A stretch of 64,000 nt of DNA from CAVQGM01 sp963712065 (GTDB lineage: Bacteria; Actinomycetota; Acidimicrobiia; Acidimicrobiales; Acidimicrobilacustridaceae): contig CAVQGM010000002.1 in the NCBI GenBank assembly GCA_963712065.1, forward strand, positions 620,001 to 684,000, read 5' to 3'. A model generated the notes under the pieces. The model was given only the letters and a program-made list of their open reading frames with translations, searched no databases and was not told where the DNA came from. Positions 1 to 7,282 of the stretch are shown here, in pieces (within the stretch, counting starts at the first letter, position 1; the number at the start of each line of letters is the position of its first letter). The position numbers were made by a program, and so were the translations under genes.

Positions 1-1224
1 CTCGGCGCGCACCGGGACGTAGCGGCCGAGCATCTTGACCTGCCGGGCGCCGTCGGCGAGCAGGCGGCCCCGGGTGCCCGGTGCCTGGAACCCGACGAGC
101 AGCACGGTGTGCCGGTGGTTCGGGAGCAGGCGACGGAGGTGGTGGACCACGCGCCCCCCGGTGGCCATGCCCGACGCCGACACGATGATCGACGGGGTCC
201 TCACGTCGGCCAGGGCCTTCGAGTGCTCCACGTCGTGCACCTCGACCACCCGGCCGGTGTCGAACGGGTCGTGGTGCCGGGCGAGCGCCACCACCTCCGG
301 CCGGACCTCGGGATCGCCGCGGCGGATCGCCTCCCGGTACACGGTCAGGGCGGTGAGGGCCATGGGGGAGTCGACGTAGACGGGCACGTCCGGGATCACG
401 CCCGCACGCGACAGCTCGCGCAGGTGGAACAGCACCACCTCGGTGCGGTCGACGGCGAACGCGGGGATGAGCACGGTGCCGCCCCGGGCGACGGTGTCGG
501 TGATGGCATCGCCGAAGCGTTCGACCGCGTCGGCGTCGTCGTGGGTCCTGTCCCCGTAGGTCGACTCCACGATCACCACGTCGGCGTCGCCCACCGGCGA
601 CGGAGGGCGCAGCAGCGGGTGGGCCGGTCGCCCGAGATCGCCGCTGAACACGACCCGGCGGTCGCCGTGGTCGGCCAGCCGGAGGGTGACCGTCGACGAG
701 CCGAGGATGTGCCCGGCGGTGTGCAGGGTCAGGTGGATCCCCGGCGCCACCTCGACCTCGGTGTCGTAGTGCTCGGCGCGAAAGGCGGGGAGGGCCCGGC
801 GGGCGTCGTCCTCCGTGTAGAGCGGGAGGGCCGGATGGTGCTTGGAGAACCCCTTCCGGTTGGCGTAGGCCGCCTCCTCCTCCTGGAGGTGCCCGGAGTC
901 GGGCAGGACGATGCCGGCCAGCGCCGCGGTGCCCCGGGTGGCGTGCACCGGACCGGTGAACCCGTCGCGATGCAGCACGGGGAGGTATCCGACGTGGTCG
1001 ACGTGGGCGTGGCTGACGACGACGGCGTCGATGCTCGCCGGCTCGACCGGGAAGGGCTCCCAGTTCCGCCGCCGCAGGGCGCGCAGGCCCTGGAACAGGC
1101 CGGCGTCGACCAGGATCCGGGCTCGGCCGGTGTCGACGAGGAAGCGGCTGCCGGTCACCGTGCCGGCCGCGCCGAGGAAGGTGAGCACCGGGATCTCCGG
1201 GCGCGCCGTCACGTGGGTGGTCAT
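1..1224 (-). CDS. MBL-fold / beta-CASP RNA-processing exonuclease-like hydrolase (3' part cut off by window)
   Basis: A zinc-dependent metallo-beta-lactamase-fold protein of the beta-CASP group, which usually cleaves RNA. About 408 residues are visible with no stop, so the C-terminus lies outside the window. The zinc motif HAHVDH is at residues 72-77, preceded by GAAGTVTGSR. SGDLGRP and VESTYGDR follow mid-protein, and the beta-CASP signature SGMATGGRVVHHL is near the visible end. The ATG at 1224 overlaps the stop of the upstream enoyl-CoA hydratase gene (ATGA), so the two are probably co-translated. Family members act in mRNA decay or as uncharacterised YSH1-like hydrolases. The exact substrate cannot be read from sequence. 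Confidence 0.88.
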   Translation of the reverse strand, partial: MTTHVTARPEIPVLTFLGAAGTVTGSRFLVDTGRARILVDAGLFQGLRALRRRNWEPFPVEPASIDAVVVSHAHVDHVGYLPVLHRDGFTGPVHATRGTAALAGIVLPDSGHLQEEEAAYANRKGFSKHHPALPLYTEDDARRALPAFRAEHYDTEVEVAPGIHLTLHTAGHILGSSTVTLRLADHGDRRVVFSGDLGRPAHPLLRPPSPVGDADVVIVESTYGDRTHDDADAVERFGDAITDTVARGGTVLIPAFAVDRTEVVLFHLRELSRAGVIPDVPVYVDSPMALTALTVYREAIRRGDPEVRPEVVALARHHDPFDTGRVVEVHDVEHSKALADVRTPSIIVSASGMATGGRVVHHLRRLLPNHRHTVLLVGFQAPGTRGRLLADGARQVKMLGRYVPVRAE

Positions 1225-1994
1225 CGCTGCAGCCGCTCGAGGTAGCGGCGGGCCGCGTCGCGGGACTCGGGGTCCTGCAGGGCCGTGAGCAGGACGTCGG
1301 CGTCGTTCCACGCGCCCGACGCGGGGACCATGGCGTCGAGGGCGGCCGCCACCCCGAGCTTGGTGGCGCGAAGGGTCAGGGACGACTTGCCGACCAGCTC
1401 GTCGGCGAGGGCGGCCACGGCCCCATCGAGCTCGTCGTCGACGACGACCCGGTTGACGAACCCGAGCGCCCTCGCCTCCTCGGCGTCGAAGGGCCGGCAC
1501 GTGAGGACGAGCTCGCGGGTCATCGCCGGGCCGATCTCGCGCACCAGCCGCGGGATCCCACCCCAGGCGAGGGGGATGCCGAGGTCGACCTCGGGGATCG
1601 CGAAGCGGGTGCCGGCCGCCGCCACCCGCAGGTCGCACGCCGCCGCCAGCACCAGGCCGCCGCCCACGCAGTGGCCGTGGATCCGAGCGATCGTCACCGC
1701 GGCCATCCCCTCGACGGCCTCGGCCATGGCCCGTCCGGCGTCGGCCGCCGCCCGTTGGGCGGCGACACCCGGGTGGGGACCGCGGAAGGCGGTCACGTCG
1801 GCACCGGCGCTGAAGGCGCGGCCGCGACCGCCGACGACGACCACCTTGACCTCGGGTCGCTCGTCGAACCCGCGGGCGGCGGCGGCGAGCTCGAGGAGGG
1901 TCTCGGTGCTCAGGGGGTTGAGCTTGTCGGGTCGGTCGAGCCAGATCGTGCCGCGGGGGCCGTCGGAGTCGACCTCGATGGTGGTGAACGTCAT
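1221..1994 (-). CDS. enoyl-CoA hydratase/isomerase family protein
   Basis: A 257-residue crotonase-fold protein. Crotonases act on acyl-CoA thioesters, typically hydrating trans-2-enoyl-CoA in beta-oxidation. Visible marks are GRGRAFSAGADVTAF (first oxyanion-hole segment) and the glycine-rich GHCVGGGLVLAAACDLRVA, followed by FAIPEVDLGIPLAWGG. The usual catalytic Glu in the GGG segment is not obvious, so another crotonase reaction (isomerase, hydrolase) is possible. The ATG at 1994 gives the usual family length. An upstream in-frame ATG at 2009 would add five residues, and the open frame continues further only as low-complexity sequence. It overlaps the following nuclease gene by 4 bp. Confidence 0.87.
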   Translation of the reverse strand: MTFTTIEVDSDGPRGTIWLDRPDKLNPLSTETLLELAAAARGFDERPEVKVVVVGGRGRAFSAGADVTAFRGPHPGVAAQRAAADAGRAMAEAVEGMAAVTIARIHGHCVGGGLVLAAACDLRVAAAGTRFAIPEVDLGIPLAWGGIPRLVREIGPAMTRELVLTCRPFDAEEARALGFVNRVVVDDELDGAVAALADELVGKSSLTLRATKLGVAAALDAMVPASGAWNDADVLLTALQDPESRDAARRYLERLQR

Positions 1995-2183
1995 ACCCGA
2001 TCGTGGCATGCCCGGCGACCGTCGGTCGGACGCGCCGACGCCCACCTTCCCGGCATCGACGCCGAGGCGAGCGAGACCCCGATCCGAACCGGTCGTGGTC
2101 GGGGGGCCAGGGTAGGTCCGAGCCAAGGACGGGAGAGACGCCCCCTGTCCACCCCGGCCCCCACACCCAACGACGCCCCGGTC

Positions 2184-2223
2184 CCCGTCCCCGGGAGCCG
2201 ACCCACGGCCCCCCGGGGACGGG
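2184..2223. terminator. strong hairpin downstream of the Crp/Fnr gene
   Basis: CCCGTCCCCGGG at 2184-2195 pairs perfectly with CCCGGGGACGGG at 2212-2223 around a 16-nt loop. It lies in the 337-bp gene-free stretch between the hydratase start (1994) and the Crp/Fnr stop (2332). It is placed to end minus-strand transcription from the gadB-crp pair. There is no clear U tract, as is common in high-GC actinobacteria. Apart from this hairpin I see no gene in 1995-2331; the open frames there are shadows. Confidence 0.5.
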
Positions 2224-2331
2224 TCTGGGATCCGTCGCCGTCGGGGGCAGTGTGACCCTCGGCGACGGCGACGTCTGTGCGTGCGGGCACACGACGTCCC
2301 TCGTGATCGACGCGGCGCCCGGGAGATCGGC

Positions 2332-2970
2332 TCAGCCGATCCGGGTGAGGGCGTCGGTGTCGAGCAGGACCACTCGTCCCCGCAGGGTCCGCACGAGCCC
2401 ACGGCCGCGGAGTTGGCCGAGGGCGCGACTCACCGCCTCGCGGTTGATCCCGACCCAGCCGGCGAGCTCTTCGTGGCTGGCCTGCACGGCGGGGAGGCCG
2501 TCGACGGTGGTGCGGTCCCTCGCCGCCACCGTGATCAGCACCTCGGCCACCCGGGCGACGGTCGATCGGGTGCGCGCACCGACCGCCTGGTTGGTGGTGG
2601 CCCGCAGCCGGTTGGCGAGGAGCTGCAGGAGCGGCAGGGCGAGCACCGGGTGCTCGTGCAGGAAGGCGACGAACGCAGGGCCGGGGATGGCGGCGAGCTC
2701 GACGTCGTCGAGGGCGCTGGCGCTCGCCGAGCGCGGCAGCCCGTCGATGGCCGACAGCTCGCCGAAGAGGTCGCCCGGCTGCTTGTGGTCGAGCACCCGC
2801 TCCCTGCCGTCGAGGGTGACCGCGCTCACCTTCACGCGGCCCCGCACGACGGCGAAGACGTCGCCGGGCGGGTCGCCCTCGACGAAGATGCACGCCCCGG
2901 CGGGAAGCCGTCGGGGGCGGCCGAGTGAGACGAGGGCCCCCCAGAGCTCGGGATCGATCTCCGCCTGCAC
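2332..2970 (-). CDS. Crp/Fnr family transcriptional regulator
   Basis: A 212-residue regulator with an N-terminal cyclic-nucleotide-binding-type beta barrel (LPAGACIFVEGDPPGDVFAV, then GDLFGELSAIDGLPRSASA) and a C-terminal winged helix (ASHEELAGWVGINREAVSRAL, about residues 155-185). FGELS followed by R-SA resembles the phosphate-binding cassette, so a nucleotide or similar small effector is possible. The N-terminal Fe-S cysteines of Fnr are absent. GTG at 2970 is chosen because it gives family length; the frame stays open upstream but only as antisense to gadB. It starts 10 bp after the gadB stop, so the two probably form one transcript. Confidence 0.85.
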   Translation of the reverse strand: MQAEIDPELWGALVSLGRPRRLPAGACIFVEGDPPGDVFAVVRGRVKVSAVTLDGRERVLDHKQPGDLFGELSAIDGLPRSASASALDDVELAAIPGPAFVAFLHEHPVLALPLLQLLANRLRATTNQAVGARTRSTVARVAEVLITVAARDRTTVDGLPAVQASHEELAGWVGINREAVSRALGQLRGRGLVRTLRGRVVLLDTDALTRIG

Positions 2971-2980
2971 GGCCCCCGTG

Positions 2981-4381
2981 CTAGCAGACCCGCTGCTTGC
3001 CGTGTCGATGCGGGGCCGGTGCCGGCGGGGGGTTGAGGTGCAGCTCCTCGGCCATGGCGTGCAGGTCGTCGAGCAGGGCGACGGCCAGGTCGCGGCTGAA
3101 GCCCTCGCGCACGACGACGCGCAGCACGGACATCTCCTGCAGGTCGGCCGGCATGGTGTAGGCGGGCACGATCCACCCCTTCCGGCGCAGGGCGTTGGCC
3201 ACGTCGTGGGCGTTGAACCGTGACTCGTCCTCCAGCCTGACGCACAGCACGGGGAGGTTGCCGGGCTCGCTGACGACCTCGGCTCGCCCGCGCGCCGTGA
3301 TCTCGTCGGCGAGGAACTGGCAGGTGTCGAGGGCGTTGCGCATGATCGACGTGTAGCCGACCCGCCCGAGGCGGATGAGGTTGTAGTACTGCCCGACGAC
3401 GCCGGCCGTGGGCTTCGAGAAGTTGAGGTCGAAGGTCGACTGGTCGTTGCCCAGGTAGGAGTCGTGGAAGATGAGATCCTCGGGCAGGTCGTCCGCGTCG
3501 CGCCAGATCGCCCAGCCGACACCCGGGTACACGAGGCCGTACTTGTGGCCCGAGACGTTGATCGACCGCACGTTCGGCAGCCGGAAGTCCCAGGCGAGAT
3601 CCGGGTAGGCGAACGGGGCCACGAACCCACCCGATGCGGCGTCGACGTGGATGCCGAGGGTCCCGTCGTGCTCGGCGTTCCACGCCGTGACGGCGGCGTC
3701 GAGCTCGGCGACGGGGTCGAAGTGGCCCGTGTAGGTCGACCCGAGGATCCCGACCACGCCGATGGTGTTCTCGTCGCACCTCGCCAGGGCGGCGGCCGGG
3801 TCGAGCGTCCACCGTCCTGCCTGCAGCGGCACCTCGCGCGGCTCGACCTCGAAGTAGCGGCAGAACTTCTCCCACGTGACGTGCACGGCCGAGCTCATCA
3901 CCAGGTTGGGCCGGGCGACGTCCCTGCCGGCCGCCGTCCGTCGGGCCTGCCAGTTGCGCTTGAGGGCGAGGCCGCACAGGTGGATGGCCTCGGACGACCC
4001 GATGGTGCTGGTGCCCACCGCCTGCTCGCCGGTGGACGGGGCGTGGAACAGGTCGGCGATGATGCTGACGCACCGGCGTTCGAGGACCGAGGGGATCGGG
4101 TACTCCTCCTGGTCGATGAAGTTCTTGCCGGCGACCTCGGCGGCGAGGAGGTCGGCCTCCGGCTCCATCCACGTCGTGACGAACGACGCCAGGTTGAGCA
4201 GCGGCGTGCCGTCGAGGCTCATCTCGTCGCGGATGAGCTGGTAGACGGCACGGGACGGTGTCTCCTCGTCGGGCATCCGGTAGCGGGGGATCGGCTGGGC
4301 CATGACCCGCGACCCGAACATGGGGGCGACGTCCCGTTCGCCGGGATCGACGTCCTCCGCCTTCACGTGCTTCGACAGCAT
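2981..4381 (-). CDS. gadB: glutamate decarboxylase
   Basis: PLP-dependent decarboxylation of L-glutamate to GABA, consuming a proton; in other bacteria this supports acid tolerance. The 466 residues equal the length of E. coli GadA/B. The PLP lysine is K280 in NVSGHKYGLVYPG, and the cofactor Asp is in HVDAASGGFVAPF (D247). GTSTIGSSEAIHL is the usual substrate/PLP segment. ATG 4381 is preferred over the longer frame (to 4462) because a GAGGAG Shine-Dalgarno lies just upstream. No GadC-type glutamate/GABA antiporter is in the window. The downstream Crp/Fnr gene is the only candidate regulator nearby. Confidence 0.95.
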   Translation of the reverse strand: MLSKHVKAEDVDPGERDVAPMFGSRVMAQPIPRYRMPDEETPSRAVYQLIRDEMSLDGTPLLNLASFVTTWMEPEADLLAAEVAGKNFIDQEEYPIPSVLERRCVSIIADLFHAPSTGEQAVGTSTIGSSEAIHLCGLALKRNWQARRTAAGRDVARPNLVMSSAVHVTWEKFCRYFEVEPREVPLQAGRWTLDPAAALARCDENTIGVVGILGSTYTGHFDPVAELDAAVTAWNAEHDGTLGIHVDAASGGFVAPFAYPDLAWDFRLPNVRSINVSGHKYGLVYPGVGWAIWRDADDLPEDLIFHDSYLGNDQSTFDLNFSKPTAGVVGQYYNLIRLGRVGYTSIMRNALDTCQFLADEITARGRAEVVSEPGNLPVLCVRLEDESRFNAHDVANALRRKGWIVPAYTMPADLQEMSVLRVVVREGFSRDLAVALLDDLHAMAEELHLNPPPAPAPHRHGKQRVC

Positions 4382-4642
4382 CTCGCGCTCCTCGCTCGGG
4401 CTCCGGAGGTCGGCCCCTCTCCTGGACGAGACCGTAGAACGTGGTGGACCGGGCTGCGTCACCCGCTTCGGATGAATCCCGCGGTGGCGCGGTCAGTACT
4501 CGTCGAACCCGCGGTCCCAGGGCCGAAGGGCGCTCTCCTGGCAACCGGACAGGGTGGGCCTCCCCGTCGCCGACGTCCGCGACGGTGCCCCACCGGGCGC
4601 GGCCAACGCGTGAGCATCGCCGCGCGCCGCGACCGCACCGAT

Positions 4643-4648
4643 ATTGTC
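4643..4648 (+). promoter_or_regulatory. possible -10 element (TATTGT) for a leaderless cbs transcript
   Basis: TATTGT fits the actinobacterial TANNNT -10 consensus and ends only 6 bp before the cbs ATG at 4655. Transcription would therefore begin at or next to the start codon. No Shine-Dalgarno is visible before this ATG, in agreement with a leaderless mRNA. I could not find a convincing -35 box. This is inference from position and consensus only. Confidence 0.3.
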
Positions 4649-4654
4649 GAGCAC

Positions 4655-5671
4655 ATGGATCGGGTTTCGGGAACCGACAGCGGCGGGGAGCCCGAGATCG
4701 CCGACTCGATCCTCGACCTGGTCGGCAACACGCCGCTCGTCCGCCTGCGCCGTGCCGCCGCCCACGTACCGGCGCCGGTCGTGGTGAAGCTCGAGACCAC
4801 CAATCCGGGCGGCAGCGTGAAGGACCGTCCGGCCGTCGCCATGATCGACGCGGCCGAGCGCGAGGGGCTCCTGGAGCCGGGCGGCACCATCATCGAGCCC
4901 ACCTCGGGCAACACCGGCGTCGGGCTGGCCATCGTCGCCGCCCAACGCGGCTACCGGTGCATCTTCGTCACCACCGACAAGGTGGCCCCGGAGAAGGTGT
5001 CGCTGCTCCGGGCCTACGGGGCCGAGGTCGTCGTCTGCCCGGTCGCCGTCGAACCCGACGACCCGTCGTCCTACTACTCGGTCGCGGAGCGCCTGGTGCG
5101 CGAGACCCCCGAGGCGTTCCGCCCCAACCAGTACGGCAACGAGTGGAACCCCTGGGCCCACGAGCAGTCCACCGGTCCGGAGATCTGGCGCCAGACGGCC
5201 GGCCGCATCACCCACTTCGTGGCGGGGGTCGGCACGGGCGGCACCATCACCGGGGTCGCCCGTTTCCTCAAGGCGCAGAACCCTTCGGTGCAGGTGGTGG
5301 CGGCCGACCCCGCCGGCTCCGTGTACTCGGGAGGATCCGGTCGGCCCTACCTGGTCGAGGGCATCGGCGAGGACTTCTGGCCGACGACCTACGACCCTTC
5401 GCTCGTCGACCGCGTGGTGGCCGTGAGCGACGAGGACAGCTTCCTCACCGCCCGGCGCGTCACCCGTGAGGAGGGTCTGCTCATCGGCGGGTCGGGTGGG
5501 ACCGCCGTCGCCGCCGCCCTCGAGGTCGCCGCCGACCTGACGCCCGACGACCTGGTCGTGGTGCTCATCCCCGACTCGGGGCGGGGCTACCTGTCGCAGC
5601 GTCTTCGACGACGACTGGATGGCCGGCTATGGGTTCGTGCCGCGATGCGGGTGTCACCGTGGCCGACGTGA
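4655..5671 (+). CDS. cbs: cystathionine beta-synthase, catalytic part (frame broken near 5600)
   Basis: PLP beta-replacement enzyme joining serine and homocysteine to cystathionine. The 338-residue frame has the PLP lysine K56 in PGGSVKDRPA, the TSGNTG loop at 83-88 and the phosphate-binding GVGTGGTITG. Mycobacterial CBS continues through a GYxSKxFNDxWM-type linker into a CBS-domain pair. Here the frame departs from that pattern at GYLSQ. Skipping base 5600 restores VFDDDWMAGYGFVP, and skipping base 5643 then enters the frame of the CBS-pair ORF (5629-6108). As read, the catalytic domain ends in an unrelated tail of about 23 residues. It could be two sequencing errors or a genuine split. Catalytic residues are intact. 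Confidence 0.88.
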   Translation: MDRVSGTDSGGEPEIADSILDLVGNTPLVRLRRAAAHVPAPVVVKLETTNPGGSVKDRPAVAMIDAAEREGLLEPGGTIIEPTSGNTGVGLAIVAAQRGYRCIFVTTDKVAPEKVSLLRAYGAEVVVCPVAVEPDDPSSYYSVAERLVRETPEAFRPNQYGNEWNPWAHEQSTGPEIWRQTAGRITHFVAGVGTGGTITGVARFLKAQNPSVQVVAADPAGSVYSGGSGRPYLVEGIGEDFWPTTYDPSLVDRVVAVSDEDSFLTARRVTREEGLLIGGSGGTAVAAALEVAADLTPDDLVVVLIPDSGRGYLSQRLRRRLDGRLWVRAAMRVSPWPT

Positions 5672-6108
5672 TCGCCGCCCGCGGCGCCGAGATGCCCCCG
5701 CTCGTGTACGTCCACCCCGACGCCCCGGTGCGGGCTGCGGTGCGACTGATGCGCGAGCACGGCGTCTCACAGGTGCCGGTCGCCAAGGGTGAGCTGCCCC
5801 TCGCCGCCGCCGAGGTGCTGGGCGCCCTCGACGAGCTGGCCCTCATGGATTCGGCCGCCCGCGACGCCTCCGTGCTCGACCGCTCCGCCGGCGAGGTGAT
5901 GGGCCCACCGCTGCCGACCATCGGGGTCGGTCAGCCGGTGCCGCTCGCCGTCGAGCTCCTCGACCGCGCCCCCGCACTGGTGGTGCTGGCCGGCGGGCGG
6001 CCCCACGTCGTGCTGTCCCGCACCGACCTGCTGCGCTACCTGTCCGACGGCGACGGCGACGGCGACGGCGGTTCGCCGGCGCCCGGGTCCGGGGGTGGGC
6101 GTGCCTGA
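5629..6108 (+). CDS. CBS-domain pair, regulatory C-terminus of cystathionine beta-synthase as a separate frame
   Basis: A 159-residue ORF holding the tandem CBS (Bateman) module that normally forms the C-terminal third of mycobacterial-type CBS. The first repeat is VTVADVIAARGAEMPPLVYVHPDAPVRAAVRLMREHGVSQVPV; the second covers about residues 85-140 and ends in HVVLSRTDLLRYLSD. Bateman modules bind adenosyl ligands. The ATG at 5629 sits inside the linker of the ancestral enzyme and lacks an obvious ribosome-binding site, so independent initiation is doubtful. It overlaps the catalytic frame by 43 bp and metB by 8 bp. The tail has a (GD)n-type repeat from a tandem gacggc run near 6049-6070. Confidence 0.6.
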   Translation: MGSCRDAGVTVADVIAARGAEMPPLVYVHPDAPVRAAVRLMREHGVSQVPVAKGELPLAAAEVLGALDELALMDSAARDASVLDRSAGEVMGPPLPTIGVGQPVPLAVELLDRAPALVVLAGGRPHVVLSRTDLLRYLSDGDGDGDGGSPAPGSGGGRA

Positions 6109-7255
6109 CCCCGACGGCGACCCGCTCGGCTTCGAGACCCGCGCCATCCACGCCGGACAGGAGCCCGATCCCACCACCGGGGCGGTGGTCATCCCCATCT
6201 CGCTGGCCACGACCTTCGCCCAGGAGGCGGTGGGCGAGCACAAGGGCTACGAGTACGGCCGATCGGGCAACCCGACCCGGGCGGCGTTCGAGGCCTGTCT
6301 GTCCTCGCTCGAGGGGGCGACCCACGGCTACGCCTTCGCCAGCGGGCTGGCCGCCGAGGACGCCGTGCTGCGCCAGCTCCCGCCCGGGGCCCATGTGGTG
6401 CTGGGCGACGACGCCTACGGCGGCACCTTCCGCCTGATCGACAAGGTGCACCGCCCCGCCGGGTTGTCGTGGTCGGCCGCAGACCTCACCGACCCGGCGG
6501 CGCTCGAGCGCGACTGGCCCGCGGGCACCGGCCTCGTCTGGGTCGAGACCCCGACCAACCCGATGCTGTCGATCGTCGACATCGCCGCCGTCGCCGAGAT
6601 CGCCCACGGCCGCGGCGCCGTGGTCGTGGTCGACAACACCTTCGCCACCCCCTACCTGCAGCGGCCACTCGAGCTCGGGGCCGACGTCGTCGTGCACTCC
6701 ACCACCAAGTACGTCGGGGGCCACTCCGACGTGGTCGGCGGCTTCGTGGCCACCTCCCACGACGAGTTGGCGGCCGGGCTGGGCTTCGTGCAGAACGCGG
6801 TGGGCGCGGTGGCGTCGCCGTTCGACTGCTACCTCAACCTGCGCGGCCTCAAGACCCTCGCCGTGCGCATGGACCGCCACGGCGACAACGCCGCCGCGGT
6901 GGCCGGGGCGCTCGCCGACCATCCGCGGGTCACGCGCGTGCTGTGGCCCGGCCTGCCGGGCCATCCGGGCCACGAGGTCGCCCGCCGGCAGATGTCCGGC
7001 TTCGGCGGCATGGTGTCGTTCGTGGTCGACGGGGGAGAGGCCGCCGCCGTCGAGGTCGCGCGTCGCACGCGCGTCTTCCGGCTGGCCGAGTCGCTCGGGG
7101 CGGTCGAGTCGCTCATCGAGCACCCGGCCCGCATGACCCACGCCAGCGCGGCCGACTCGCCGCTCGCCGTCGATCCGGGGCTGGTGCGCTTGTCGGTGGG
7201 GATCGAGACCGCCGCCGACCTGGTGGCCGACCTCCGCCGGGCCCTCGACGGCTGA
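6101..7255 (+). CDS. metB: cystathionine gamma-synthase / gamma-lyase family enzyme
   Basis: Cys/Met-metabolism PLP enzyme (fold type I). In the same neighbourhood in Mycobacterium (cbs then metB) it makes cystathionine from O-succinylhomoserine or cleaves it to cysteine. The 384 residues include GYEYGRSGNPTR (phosphate-binding Tyr/Arg), VWVETPTNP, VVVDNTFATPYLQRPL and the PLP lysine in HSTTKYVGGHSD. EHPARMTHA near the C-terminus is the family substrate-binding segment. GTG 6101 has a G-rich stretch 5-10 bp upstream; GTG 6095 is an alternative start. It overlaps the CBS-pair ORF, supporting one transsulfuration operon. Synthase and lyase cannot be separated by eye. Confidence 0.9.
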   Translation: MPDPDGDPLGFETRAIHAGQEPDPTTGAVVIPISLATTFAQEAVGEHKGYEYGRSGNPTRAAFEACLSSLEGATHGYAFASGLAAEDAVLRQLPPGAHVVLGDDAYGGTFRLIDKVHRPAGLSWSAADLTDPAALERDWPAGTGLVWVETPTNPMLSIVDIAAVAEIAHGRGAVVVVDNTFATPYLQRPLELGADVVVHSTTKYVGGHSDVVGGFVATSHDELAAGLGFVQNAVGAVASPFDCYLNLRGLKTLAVRMDRHGDNAAAVAGALADHPRVTRVLWPGLPGHPGHEVARRQMSGFGGMVSFVVDGGEAAAVEVARRTRVFRLAESLGAVESLIEHPARMTHASAADSPLAVDPGLVRLSVGIETAADLVADLRRALDG

Positions 7256-7282
7256 CGGGGACCAGGTGCCGCTGCGGGCGGC

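Noticed and set aside
1995..2331. Possible gene between the hydratase and the Crp/Fnr regulator
   Set aside because: Frames on both strands are Arg/Pro-rich with no domain and no ribosome-binding site. The stretch holds a terminator hairpin instead.
5629..5671. Programmed +1 frameshifting in cbs
   Set aside because: Two separate shifts would be needed, with no slippery sequence or stimulatory structure seen. Sequencing error or true splitting is simpler.
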